From: Lysobacter sp. FW306-1B-D06B
GTDB lineage: Bacteria; Pseudomonadota; Gammaproteobacteria; Xanthomonadales; Xanthomonadaceae
DNA: 64,000 nt
Assembly (NCBI RefSeq): GCF_038446665.1
Contig: NZ_CP151802.1
Location: forward strand, 310,001-374,000
Reading direction: 5' to 3'
Position 1 is the first letter of the stretch; each line of letters starts with the position of its first letter. The translations under genes and the position numbers were made by a program. Below, piece after piece: positions 44,736 to 53,529 of the stretch. The notes under the pieces are model-generated. The model was not told the DNA's origin. It saw only the letters and a program-made list of their open reading frames with translations, and ran no database searches.

Positions 44736-46652
44736 ATGCCGCGGCGGCTGCCGGACGGTGCCGTGGAATGGAGCGGCTACTGGTTCGATACGACGCAGCT
44801 GCACGAACAGGCGGAAGCGCTGAGCGAAGCAAAGGCGCAGGCCGAATCCGCGGTGGCGGCCAAGAGCATCTTCCTGGCAGCGATGAGTCACGAGATCCGC
44901 ACGCCGATGACCGGCGTGCTGGGCTTGCTCGAACTGCTCACGCAGACACGGCTGGAGGTCGACCAGTCCGACATGGCGCTGATGGCCCGCGACTCGGCCA
45001 AGGCACTGCTGCAGATCCTCGACGACATCCTGGATTATTCCCGCATCGAGTCCGGCCGTCTGAGCATCGAGCGCACGGACTTCGATCTGCGCGATCTGAT
45101 CGACAGCGCGGCAGGGCTCTTCGGCGCGCGCGCGCGTGAGGGCGAGGTGCACCTGTACTCCATCGTGGACTGGCGCCTGGCCACGCGCTTCCGGGGCGAC
45201 GCCATGCGCATCCGGCAGGTCGTCACCAACCTGCTCAGCAATGCGCTGAAGTTCACCTCCGAAGGGCACGTCACCCTGCACGTCCGTTTGATCGAGGAAG
45301 TCGACGACGAACAGCGCCTGCGGATCGAAGTGTCCGACACCGGCATTGGCATCGCCTCGGAAAACCTGTCGCGCCTGTTCCAGCCGTTCATCCAGGCAGA
45401 GCATTCGACCACGCGCCGTTTTGGCGGCACTGGCCTTGGCCTTTCGATCAGCCGGCGCCTGGCGACGATGATGGGCGGCGGGCTGCATCTGGAAAGCGAA
45501 CCCGGCGTGGGAACGCGTGCGATCTTCGATCTGTCGCTGCAGGTGGTGGAACCGCTGCGCCCGCGCCCCGAGTTCGACGGCCGCACCGTGGTGGTCTGCG
45601 TCGCCGATCCGCTGCGCGCGCAGGAGATCAGCAACGACTTGAGCTCGCTGGGCTTCAGCCAGATGGAAATCGAGGCTTCCGACCTGCCGGACTTCAACTG
45701 CTGTGACGCCGATCTGTTCGTGGTGGACGCTGCGATTGCGTTGCCTGACGCCCTTCTGCGCTGCCCGATGCTGCGTGTAGCAAGCAGCACCGGGGACGCA
45801 GTCGCCAATGGCAGCCCGGGCATCATGTTGCGCGGCGACCCGCAGTCGCTGCGATCCCTCCTCGCCGCATGCCGCAACGCGCTGGGCATCGCAAGCGACG
45901 ACGGCGTCGCCTTGCCTATCGCCGCCGAATCGCAGCAGCGGATTCGGGTTCTGGTCGCGGAGGATCATCCGATCAACCGCGCCGTCATCGGTCGGATGTT
46001 GGACAAGCTCGGCTACGCGTACGACATGGCGGAGAACGGCGAGCAAGCGCTGGCCGAACTTGCGCGCAATCGCTACGACCTGCTGCTCACCGACTGCCAC
46101 ATGCCGGTGATGGACGGCTACACCCTCGCCCGCGAGCTGCGCGCTTCCGACGGTCCGAATGCGGGCATTCCCGTCGTCGCCCTGTCGGCCAGCGCGTTGC
46201 CGGACCAGGTCCACCGTTGCCGCGATGCGGGCATGGACGACTTCCTCGCCAAGCCCATCCAGCTCGATGCGCTTGCGGCGAAACTGTCGGCGCTGCTTCG
46301 CCTCGCGCCGGAAGCACCCGCCGTGCCCGAAGCGGTGCCGGACGCATTCCTGGGTCTGCGTTCGGTGTATCAGGATCCGGCCGAGTTCCTCCGTGTCCTG
46401 CGCGATCTTTCCGATATGAGCCACGACGAGGTGGACGAGCTCGACCGAGCCATCGAGGCGGGGGATGAACCGCGCCAGCGCGAGCTCCTGCATCGAATGG
46501 AGGGGGCATTGAGCCTGGTCGCAAGCCCGATCACCGGCGATGCGAAACCGCGCGGTACGGCGGAACGCCGGGCGGCGATCGTCGCCACGTTGCAGGCGAT
46601 CCAGGCCGAGCTGGATTCGACGGCACCGGAGCTGCGCGGCACGACGGGGTGA
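44736..46652 (+). CDS. BvgS-like hybrid kinase, C-terminal part (same frame after the TGA)
   Basis: 638 residues if translation re-starts at ATG 44736, 24 bases after the stop, where GAAGGCGG lies just upstream. It carries the end of the second PAS domain, HisKA with H52 (AMSHEIRTPM), the ATPase domain (NLLSNALKFT, DTGIGI, GGTGLGLSISRRL), a receiver domain (LVAEDHPINR, phospho-acceptor Asp in LLLTDCHMPVMDG, Lys in FLAKPIQ) and a C-terminal Hpt-like helix with His in LLHRMEGAL. All residues for a His-Asp-His phosphorelay are present. Either both pieces are made and associate, or the TGA is read through, or the gene is inactive. No DNA-binding response regulator of the BvgA type is encoded beside it. 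Confidence 0.85.
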   Translation: MPRRLPDGAVEWSGYWFDTTQLHEQAEALSEAKAQAESAVAAKSIFLAAMSHEIRTPMTGVLGLLELLTQTRLEVDQSDMALMARDSAKALLQILDDILDYSRIESGRLSIERTDFDLRDLIDSAAGLFGARAREGEVHLYSIVDWRLATRFRGDAMRIRQVVTNLLSNALKFTSEGHVTLHVRLIEEVDDEQRLRIEVSDTGIGIASENLSRLFQPFIQAEHSTTRRFGGTGLGLSISRRLATMMGGGLHLESEPGVGTRAIFDLSLQVVEPLRPRPEFDGRTVVVCVADPLRAQEISNDLSSLGFSQMEIEASDLPDFNCCDADLFVVDAAIALPDALLRCPMLRVASSTGDAVANGSPGIMLRGDPQSLRSLLAACRNALGIASDDGVALPIAAESQQRIRVLVAEDHPINRAVIGRMLDKLGYAYDMAENGEQALAELARNRYDLLLTDCHMPVMDGYTLARELRASDGPNAGIPVVALSASALPDQVHRCRDAGMDDFLAKPIQLDALAAKLSALLRLAPEAPAVPEAVPDAFLGLRSVYQDPAEFLRVLRDLSDMSHDEVDELDRAIEAGDEPRQRELLHRMEGALSLVASPITGDAKPRGTAERRAAIVATLQAIQAELDSTAPELRGTTG

Positions 46653-46679
46653 TCGTCCCGTCGTCGTCCCGCGCGCGCG

Positions 46680-47480
46680 TCAGACGCCTAGTGCCAGGCT
46701 CGTTCCTACCAGGACGAGAAATCCTGCGAACACGCGCTTGAGTGTGTCGCCCTGCAGGTAGTGCGCGAGGCGCGTGCCGTAGGGCGCCGCGAATACGGAC
46801 GCGGCGGCAACGCCAATCGCCGCGGGCAGGTAGATGTAGCCGATCGCATGGTGTGGAAGCGCGCCCGCGGGCGCATGCAGCGCGTAACCGACCGCGCTCG
46901 CCAGCCCGATCGCGACGCCGCAAGCGGACGAGGTTCCGACCGCACGCACCGGCGCCACGCCACGCCATACCAGCAGCGGCACCGTCATGCTGCCGCCGCC
47001 GATGCCGACCACCGCCGAGACCGCGCCGATACCCAGGCCAGCCGCTGTCATCGGCGCGCCGCGTGGTGCCGGCACGGCATCGCCGGCGGCATTGCGCTTG
47101 CCGCCGAAGATCAGCTGCGCGGCGGCGAGGAAGCAGTAGCCGGAGACGATCCAGCGCAACACGTCGTCGTCGATGCGCACCGCCACAGCGCTGCCGAGCC
47201 ATCCGCCGACCAGGATGCCGGGCACCATCCACGCCACCGTCGGCCACATCACGCTGCCGCGCCGCGCATGGGCACGGGCCGAAGCCGCGGCCGTCAGCAC
47301 GATGCTCGCCAGCGAGCTGGCCAGGGCCGCATGCATCGCCGCTTCCTTCGGAATGCCCATGCCGGGCAGCAGCCACACCAGCGCCGCGACCAGCACCAGA
47401 CCGCCGCCGACGCCGAGCAGCCCGGCGAGAATTCCGGCGACCGCGCCGAGTGCGAGGAATACAGGCAATGCAGTGAGCAT
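46680..47480 (-). CDS. TauE/SafE-family permease (sulfite/organic-anion exporter type)
   Basis: A 266-residue membrane protein with about eight hydrophobic segments in two homologous halves, each starting with a glycine-rich motif (GLLGVGGGLVLV and AVVGIGGGSMTVPLL). Family members export sulfite or sulfoacetate or carry other anions; the substrate here is unknown. ATG 47480 has AGGAG five bases upstream; the longer frame that begins 84 bases further up lacks it. It ends 27 bases after the kinase gene on the other strand and is divergent from the lytic transglycosylase. Confidence 0.88.
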   Translation of the reverse strand: MLTALPVFLALGAVAGILAGLLGVGGGLVLVAALVWLLPGMGIPKEAAMHAALASSLASIVLTAAASARAHARRGSVMWPTVAWMVPGILVGGWLGSAVAVRIDDDVLRWIVSGYCFLAAAQLIFGGKRNAAGDAVPAPRGAPMTAAGLGIGAVSAVVGIGGGSMTVPLLVWRGVAPVRAVGTSSACGVAIGLASAVGYALHAPAGALPHHAIGYIYLPAAIGVAAASVFAAPYGTRLAHYLQGDTLKRVFAGFLVLVGTSLALGV

Positions 47481-47609
47481 GATTTCTCCTGGACGATGCA
47501 GCGCGACCTCGCAGCGACATGCGTGCTGCACATCCTGTCGCAACCACGCCTGAAAGCCGAACACATCGCGCCAACGGCCGCTTCACGATGCTGGGCTATA
47601 GTCCCGCGA

Positions 47610-49670
47610 ATGGTCCCCCGCCCATTCATCATCGTACTCGCTGCGTGCAGCCTCGCCATTGCCGCTTCTGCCTGCGCGCAGACGACGGCAGGTGCGCCCG
47701 CCGTCGTCATTCCGCCGTTGCCCAAGCCGATGGCCGATCCCAAGTTGCCGCGCGTGCGTGCGGCGCTGGAGGACGCCGAGCTCGGCCGCTTCGATGCCGC
47801 CCGCTACAGCGACCTCGCGCAGCATCCGCTGTTCCCGTGGATCGAATTCGCCTCCTTGCGGCGCGACATCGACAACCTCCCCGCCCCGCAGGCGCAGGCG
47901 TTCCTCACGCGACAGCGTGGGCAGGCCGTGGCCGAGGCGTTCCGCGAGGCATGGATCGCTGCGGCCGCGCGGCGCCAGGACTGGTCCTCGGTGCTGGCCG
48001 CATGGAACCCGCAGATCAAGAGCGCGAACCTGCGTTGCAGCGAGTTGAATGCGCGCCAGGTGCTGGGTCGCGCCGATGCGCAATGGACGCGCGATGCGCA
48101 GGCGCTGTGGCGCACCGGCAAGTCCCTGCCCGATTCGTGCGACGCACCGATGGCGGCCCTCGCGGCGCAAGGCGGGCTTGGCCCGGAGCTGCGCTGGGAG
48201 CGCATCGACCTGGCCGCAGCCGAGTGGGAGACCGGCGTCATGCGCGCCGCCGCGCGCGGATTGCCGCCGGACCAGCTCGCGCTCGCCAACGATTACGCGG
48301 CCTTCATGGAGTCGCCGCACGATCGCGCGCTCAACTGGCCCAGGACGCCGCGCAGCCGCGAGATCGCGTCGCAGGGCCTGGCCAAACTCGGCAAGTCCTC
48401 GCCCGCCTCCGCCGAAGCGATGCTGCCGCGCTTCGCCAACGCACTAGGGCTGGATGAAGCCCAGCGCGGCCGCGTGCTGTACCAGATCGCGCTGTGGACC
48501 GTGGCCTCGTACGAGCCCGACTCGGCGCGGCGCCTCAACGCCGTGCCCGCCTCGGCCTTCGACGACCGCCTGCACGAATGGCGCGTGCGCGAAGCCATGT
48601 CGCGTTCGGACTGGAATGCCGCGCTGACGGCGATCCAGAAGATGGGTGCCAAGCAGCGCGGCGATTCACGCTGGATGTTCTTCGAGGGCCGCCTGAGCGA
48701 ACTCACCGGCCGCAAGGCCGACGCCGAGCGCCTGTTCCGGGAGGCGGCCAACAAGCCCGACTTCCACGGCTTCCTGGCCGCCGACCGGCTCGGCCTGCCG
48801 TATGCGCTGTGCCCGTGGCTGCCGCAGAGCGGCGCCGCCGCGCAGCAGGCCATCGCGCGCGATCCCGCCATCGTGCGGGCGATGGGGCTGTTCCAGATCG
48901 ACCGCGGCGGCTGGGCGGTGCGCGAGTGGGACGACGCGCTCTCGCGATTCAACGACGAGCAGCGACGCATCGCGGTGGAAGTGGCGCAGGCCAACGGCTG
49001 GTTCGATCGCGCGGTGTTCTCGCTGGGCAAGAACCCCGACGAGTCGCGCCTGTACGGTTTGCGCTTCCCGCTGCACCACGAATCGACGATCCGCCGCGAG
49101 GCCGCCAACAACCGGCTCGATCCGGCCTGGATCGCGGCGGAGATCCGCGCCGAGAGCATCTTCTATCCGCGCGCGCGCTCCGGCGCGAACGCCATGGGTC
49201 TGATGCAGATCCTTCCGGGCACCGGCCAGGGCGTCGCTGCGAAGCTCGGCCTGCCCTGGGGCGGCGCCGACAGCCTCTACGACCCGGACACGAACATCGT
49301 CCTGGGCACGGCTTACCTTCGTCAGCTGATGGACAAGTACGGCGGCCAGCCGTACCAGGTCATCGCCGGCTACAACGCCGGGCCGGCGCCGCTGGCGCGC
49401 TGGCAGTCGCAGCGGCCGGGCATGGACCCGGAGTTCTGGATCGAGACCATCAGCTACAAGGAAACGCGCGACTATGTCGCCCGCGTGTTGGCCTTCAGCG
49501 TGCTCTACGACTGGCGCCTCAACGGCGATGCGCTGACGCTGAGCGACCGCCTGCGCGGACGCACCGACGGTGCACGCAAGCGCTTCGTCTGCCCGACACC
49601 GGCCGCGGCAGCACCGACCGCACCGGCGCCGGCCGCACCGGCGCAATCCCGGCCGCGATCACAGCGCTGA
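47610..49670 (+). CDS. slt: Soluble lytic murein transglycosylase
   Basis: A 686-residue periplasmic enzyme of the Slt70 type: signal peptide (about 1-23), a long alpha-helical superhelix (about 45-460) and a C-terminal lysozyme-like catalytic domain (about 490-650). The catalytic Glu is E515 in RAESIFYPRARSGANAMGLMQILP, and GYNAGP closes the active site. It cleaves the glycan strands of peptidoglycan with formation of 1,6-anhydro ends. The tail is Ala/Pro-rich. ATG 47610 is followed at once by the signal peptide. Length fits the family. Confidence 0.93.
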   Translation: MVPRPFIIVLAACSLAIAASACAQTTAGAPAVVIPPLPKPMADPKLPRVRAALEDAELGRFDAARYSDLAQHPLFPWIEFASLRRDIDNLPAPQAQAFLTRQRGQAVAEAFREAWIAAAARRQDWSSVLAAWNPQIKSANLRCSELNARQVLGRADAQWTRDAQALWRTGKSLPDSCDAPMAALAAQGGLGPELRWERIDLAAAEWETGVMRAAARGLPPDQLALANDYAAFMESPHDRALNWPRTPRSREIASQGLAKLGKSSPASAEAMLPRFANALGLDEAQRGRVLYQIALWTVASYEPDSARRLNAVPASAFDDRLHEWRVREAMSRSDWNAALTAIQKMGAKQRGDSRWMFFEGRLSELTGRKADAERLFREAANKPDFHGFLAADRLGLPYALCPWLPQSGAAAQQAIARDPAIVRAMGLFQIDRGGWAVREWDDALSRFNDEQRRIAVEVAQANGWFDRAVFSLGKNPDESRLYGLRFPLHHESTIRREAANNRLDPAWIAAEIRAESIFYPRARSGANAMGLMQILPGTGQGVAAKLGLPWGGADSLYDPDTNIVLGTAYLRQLMDKYGGQPYQVIAGYNAGPAPLARWQSQRPGMDPEFWIETISYKETRDYVARVLAFSVLYDWRLNGDALTLSDRLRGRTDGARKRFVCPTPAAAAPTAPAPAAPAQSRPRSQR

Positions 49671-49697
49671 CGTGAGGCCTCGCCTACACTGCGCCGC

Positions 49698-50597
49698 ATG
49701 ACGCAACGGCATGTGGTGATCCTTGGCGGCACCGGCTTCGTCGGCCGGAATCTGGTCGCGCGCCTGTTGTCCGGCGGCGACCGGATCACGGTGCTCAGCC
49801 GCGGCGTGGACGCCCGCAAACGCGCAATGAAACCGCAAGGCGCCAGCCTGATCGAAGGCGACGTGAGCGACGCCGACTTCCTCGCCGCGGTGCTCGACGA
49901 TGCCGACGCCGTGATCAACCTCGTCGGCATCCTCAACGAGAAGGGCGACAACGGCCGAGGTTTCGAGCACGTCTTCGTCGGCATCACCGACGCGCTGATG
50001 GACGCGATGAAGCGCATGGGCGTGCGTCGCCTGCTGCAGATGAGCGCACTCAACGCCGGCCGCGGCGACAGCCATTACCTGCAATCGCGCGGGCGCGCCG
50101 AGCAGCATGTCCGCGCGTCCGGTCTGGACTGGACGTTGTTCCGCCCGTCGGTGATCGCCGGGCCGGGTGATGGCCTGTTCTGCCGCTTCGACGGCCTGCT
50201 GAAGTTCGCGCCGGCATTGCCGATCGGCGGGGCCGGTGCACGCTTCCAACCGGTGTGGGTGGGCGATGTCGTGGACGCCTTCGCCAAGGCTTTGGACGAG
50301 CCGCGCAGCATCGGCCAGAGCTACGACCTGGTCGGCCCCGACGTGCTGACCTTGAAGCAGATCGTGAAGCTCGCCGCGCGCGGGCGCGGCCGGCACCGCA
50401 TCGTCATCGGCCTGCCGCCCGCGCTGGGCAAGCTGCAGGCGGAGATCGGCGAATGGCTTCCGGGCAAGCCGATCAGCCGCGACAACTGGCGTTCGCTGCA
50501 ACTGGATTCGGTGAGCCTGGAAGACGGCCTGCGCCGGCTCGGCGTGACGCCGACCGCGGTGGAGCCCAAGCTCGCCGAGATCCTCGCCGGCTGCTGA
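49698..50597 (+). CDS. NDUFA9-like NAD(P)-binding protein (atypical SDR)
   Basis: A 299-residue protein with an N-terminal Rossmann motif GGTGFVGRNL. It lacks the classic YxxxK and belongs to the atypical short-chain dehydrogenase branch related to the complex I accessory subunit NDUFA9 (motifs NLVGILNE, SALNAG, SRGRAEQHVRASGLDWTLFRPSVIAGPGD). Members bind NADPH and are linked to quinone or respiratory functions, but the bacterial role is not settled. It starts 27 bases after slt and precedes a PH-domain gene and cca on the same strand. Confidence 0.85.
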   Translation: MTQRHVVILGGTGFVGRNLVARLLSGGDRITVLSRGVDARKRAMKPQGASLIEGDVSDADFLAAVLDDADAVINLVGILNEKGDNGRGFEHVFVGITDALMDAMKRMGVRRLLQMSALNAGRGDSHYLQSRGRAEQHVRASGLDWTLFRPSVIAGPGDGLFCRFDGLLKFAPALPIGGAGARFQPVWVGDVVDAFAKALDEPRSIGQSYDLVGPDVLTLKQIVKLAARGRGRHRIVIGLPPALGKLQAEIGEWLPGKPISRDNWRSLQLDSVSLEDGLRRLGVTPTAVEPKLAEILAGC

Positions 50598-50678
50598 GAC
50601 GAATCCCCGCGGCGCATACGGGAAGCGCCGCACCGGTGCGTTAGGATCGTCGCCTGCCTCGAACTGGAGACATGCGCC

Positions 50679-51056
50679 ATGGGCCTCATCGACACCCTGC
50701 TCGGCCACGCGGGCGAAAAATCCGTGGACAAGCTCACCGAGGATTTCGCGCCGATGCTCGCGCCGGGCGAAACCCTGCAGCGCGCGTTCGGCTTCGTGCG
50801 CGACCTGATCGTGTTCACCGACCGCCGCCTGATCCTCGTCGACAAGCAGGGCGTCACCGGCAGCAAGGTGCAGTACCTGAGCATTCCCTACCGCAGCATC
50901 GTGATGTTCTCGGTGGAAACGGCGGGCCATTTCGACATGGATTCGGAACTGCGCGTGTGGGTGTCCGGGCAGCCGTCGCCGGTCGCGCGCGACCTGGGCC
51001 GCGATCGCAGCGTTCGCGAGATCCTGGCGCTGCTCGCGCAGTACATGCCGCGTTGA
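50679..51056 (+). CDS. Bacterial PH-domain protein
   Basis: A 125-residue protein that is one pleckstrin-homology-like domain of the bacterial type (YvbH-like; PF08000-like): [26 protein letters not shown], then [25 protein letters not shown] and a C-terminal helix. Such proteins form oligomeric rings; the role is unknown. It ends five bases before the cca start codon, so the two are probably translated together. Confidence 0.85.
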   Translation: MGLIDTLLGHAGEKSVDKLTEDFAPMLAPGETLQRAFGFVRDLIVFTDRRLILVDKQGVTGSKVQYLSIPYRSIVMFSVETAGHFDMDSELRVWVSGQPSPVARDLGRDRSVREILALLAQYMPR

Positions 51057-51061
51057 GTGCG

Positions 51062-52288
51062 ATGAAGCGATACCTCGTCGGCGGCGCGGTCCGCGACCGG
51101 CTGCTGGGCCTGCCCGCCGGTGACCGCGACTGGGTCGTCGTGGGCGAAACGCAGGACTCGATGGAAGCCGCCGGCTTCCGCGCGGTGGGTCGCGACTTTC
51201 CCGTCTTCCTCGATCCCGACACGGGCGAGGAACACGCACTGGCGCGCACGGAGCGCAAGAGCGGGCGCGGCTATCGCGGCTTCGTGGTCGATGCGGACCC
51301 TTCGGTCACGCTGGAGGAGGACCTGCAGCGGCGCGACTTCACCATCAACGCGATCGCGCAGGACGAAGACGGCGCGCTCGTCGATCCCTATGGCGGCGCG
51401 CGCGACCTGCAGGCGCGCGTGCTGCGCCACGTCGGCCCGGCGTTCGCGGAAGATCCGCTGCGCGTGCTGCGCGCGGCGCGCTTCATGGCGCGCTTCGCGT
51501 CGCTGGGCTTCACCGTGGCGCCGGAGACGATGGCGCTGATGCGCGAGATGGTGCGCTCGGGGGAGCTGTCCGAGCTCACGCCCGAACGCGTCTGGCAGGA
51601 AACCCGCCGTGCCCTCGCCTGCGCCACGCCGTCCGCGTTCGTGCGCACGCTGCATGAGGCTGGTGCGCTCGCCGTCGTGCTGCCGGAAGTGGATGCGCTT
51701 TACGGCGTGCCGCAGCGCGCGGAGTTCCATCCCGAAGTCGACACCGGCGTGCACATCGAACTGGTCTGCGACATGGCCGCGCGCCTGGCGCCGGGCGACG
51801 ACCTGATCGGCTTCGCCGCGCTCACCCACGACCTGGGCAAGGCGCTCACGCCGGCGCACGTCCTGCCCAAGCACCTGGGCCACGAGCAGGCCGGCCTCGC
51901 GCCGCTGCGCGCACTGTGCGACCGCCTCAAGGTGCCCACCGAGCATCGGCAACTCGCCGAGGCCGCGTGCCGCGAACACCTCAACGTGCATCGCTTCGAT
52001 GAGCTGCGTGCGCACACCGTGTACGAGCTGATCGCACGCTGCGATGGCTTTCGCAAGCCGGCGCGCATCGCCCAGCTGGCGCTGGTGTGCGAGGCGGACA
52101 AGCGCGGCCGCGCAGGGCTGCAGGACCAACCTTATCCGCAGGGCGAAGCACTGAAAGCAGCTTTTTCTGCGGCGATGACGGTGCGCGCGGACGACGTGGC
52201 GCGGGGCTTGAGCGGCCCGGACGTGGGCGAAGCGATACGCAAGGCGCGCATCCGGGCGATCGCGGAGGCTACGGGGAAGAAGCTGTAG
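51062..52288 (+). CDS. cca: CCA tRNA nucleotidyltransferase (multifunctional)
   Basis: A 408-residue enzyme that adds or repairs the 3' CCA of tRNA. N-terminal nucleotidyltransferase motifs are [13 protein letters not shown], the RDFTINAIA motif and the [11 protein letters not shown] region. An HD domain follows (HDLGK, residues about 245-260), typical for the gammaproteobacterial multifunctional form with phosphatase and phosphodiesterase activity. ATG 51062 gives the family's standard start ([12 protein letters not shown]). It is followed by the second large repeat block. Confidence 0.95.
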   Translation: MKRYLVGGAVRDRLLGLPAGDRDWVVVGETQDSMEAAGFRAVGRDFPVFLDPDTGEEHALARTERKSGRGYRGFVVDADPSVTLEEDLQRRDFTINAIAQDEDGALVDPYGGARDLQARVLRHVGPAFAEDPLRVLRAARFMARFASLGFTVAPETMALMREMVRSGELSELTPERVWQETRRALACATPSAFVRTLHEAGALAVVLPEVDALYGVPQRAEFHPEVDTGVHIELVCDMAARLAPGDDLIGFAALTHDLGKALTPAHVLPKHLGHEQAGLAPLRALCDRLKVPTEHRQLAEAACREHLNVHRFDELRAHTVYELIARCDGFRKPARIAQLALVCEADKRGRAGLQDQPYPQGEALKAAFSAAMTVRADDVARGLSGPDVGEAIRKARIRAIAEATGKKL

Positions 52289-52330
52289 GCGGGTCGCTGC
52301 GGTCGGTCGTGCGAATGCACGCATGGTGGC

Positions 52331-52600
52331 GTCATCCCGGCGAAGGCCGGGATCCTGGCTGTGGCGGCCGTCCAGTCACGTCACCTCACCGCACGTCACG
52401 TCGCCGCACGTCACGTCGCGTCACGTCGCGTCATTCCAGCGAAAGCTGGAATCCATTTTGCTCTTCGCTTCTACCTTGTTGCGCGTAAGAGCAACAGCAA
52501 ATGGATTCCAGCTTTCGCTGGAATGACGGTGAAGTGGTTTACCGCAGAGGAGTGCCCGCAGGCTGCGGGCCTGGATCCCGGCCTTCGCCGGGATGACGGT
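52331..52600. repeat. Four-REP nested palindromic module (copy 3)
   Basis: Type a (52331-52355), a run of CACGTCACGTCGCGTCACG-like short repeats, type b (about 52430-52455), inverted type b (52501-52530) and inverted type a (about 52571-52600). Same order as at 4216-4457 and 24726-24969. Confidence 0.78.
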
Positions 52601-52707
52601 GGATTTGCTCTTGCTCTTGCTCTTGCTCTTGCTCTTGCTGCTTCTGTTCCTACTGCTACTGCTATTGCTACTTCTGTTGCTGTTGCTGTTGCTGTTGCTG
52701 TCGAACA
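52601..52707. repeat. TTGCTS-type simple repeat tract (second copy)
   Basis: Starts as pure TTGCTC units, then degenerates (TTCTGTTCCTACTGCTAC) and ends as TTGCTG units right before the core element, as at 24970-25080. Confidence 0.8.
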
Positions 52708-52956
52708 CCTTTCAGGTCCCTAGCCCCGAAGGGCGCCGCACATGGATGTGCGGCGGTGAGCGCTGAGCCATGGATGGCGAATCGCGAACGCGCCCTTGCT
52801 CCGTCCGGTCGTGGGATTGGGGTGTCAAGGAAGGCCCTTTCTTTTGGTTACTTTTCTTTGGGCAAGCAAAGAAAAGTGACCCGAGCGGCGCAGCCGATCG
52901 GAAGCTTTGCTATTGCTCCTTCTTTGAGAAGCCTGAGAAAGCCAAATCAAAATGGA
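52708..52956. repeat. Core of the dispersed element (copy B) with two hairpins
   Basis: Nearly identical to 25081-25330. The long hairpin stem is at 52846-52860 and 52867-52881 and carries the same G-T mismatch; the GCCGCACAT hairpin is also kept. Both copies have the same orientation. Confidence 0.75.
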
Positions 52957-53122
52957 TTCCAGCTTTCGCTGGAATGACGGTGACAAGGCTTGCCGCTATC
53001 GGAGTGCCCACGTACTGTGGGCCTGGATCCCGGCCTTCGCCGGGATGACGGTGAAGTGGGTCGCCGCACGGGGAGTGCCCACGCCCTGCGGGCCTGGGTC
53101 CCGGCCTTCGCCGGGATGACGG
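52957..53122. repeat. REP copies in tandem after core copy B
   Basis: An inverted type-b REP, then two tandem units of about 70 bases with inverted type-a REP and the GTCGCCGCACGGGGAGTGCC spacer. The sister block has three units. Confidence 0.75.
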
Positions 53123-53228
53123 CAACAGATGCGGCACGAGGCCGCGCGAGACCGCACAGCGTCGCAAAGGGCCACCCGGAGCAGCGCGCGACAACCGCGC
53201 GTACGCAGCAGCGTCAAAACAAAAAAGC

Positions 53229-53262
53229 AACGCCGGACGACCTCCCCGTCGCCCGGCGTTTC
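53229..53262 (-). terminator. Terminator, minus strand
   Basis: AACGCCGG(G)CGAC pairs with GTCGTCCGGCGTT (minus strand) with one mismatch, followed by GCTTTTTTGTTTTG. Strong T-run on the minus strand. Confidence 0.75.
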
Positions 53263-53485
53263 TCCCCCCTGTGGGGTCCGACGTCGCATTCCGCGCCCCC
53301 TGGCACTGGAACCGACGGATCTTTCGCTGCCCGCGCGATGCGGCAACGCGGCGCCACCATACGTGAAGCCTTTGTGGCGGACCGATGCGACGGTCACAGG
53401 ATCCCGTACCGTCCGTCGTACCGAATGTGGCCTCAGCTTCCAACCGTGAACGCCATCGCAGGCCGCACGCCCAGCCTTGAACAAG

Positions 53486-53513
53486 AGGCCGGACGGCATG
53501 CGCCGCCCGGCCT
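53486..53513 (-). terminator. Hairpin directly after the third TonB-dependent receptor
   Basis: AGGCCGG(G)CGGC, loop GCAT and GCCG(T)CCGGCCT form a 12-position stem with one mismatch, 17 bases after the stop codon. The T-run is weak, so the distal hairpin at 53229 may complete termination. Confidence 0.6.
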
Positions 53514-53529
53514 CCTTCCACACCCCGAA

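Larger units (their letters stand above)
53123..53529. other. Gap with two terminators for the minus-strand receptor, no gene seen
   Basis: Frames exist in this stretch but none shows domain content. It contains the hairpins at 53229-53262 and 53486-53513 that end the receptor gene transcribed from the right. Confidence 0.5.

Noticed and set aside
46761..47609. N-terminal extension of the lytic transglycosylase gene to 969 codons
   Set aside because: It is antisense to the TauE-type permease, and the signal peptide begins at 47610.
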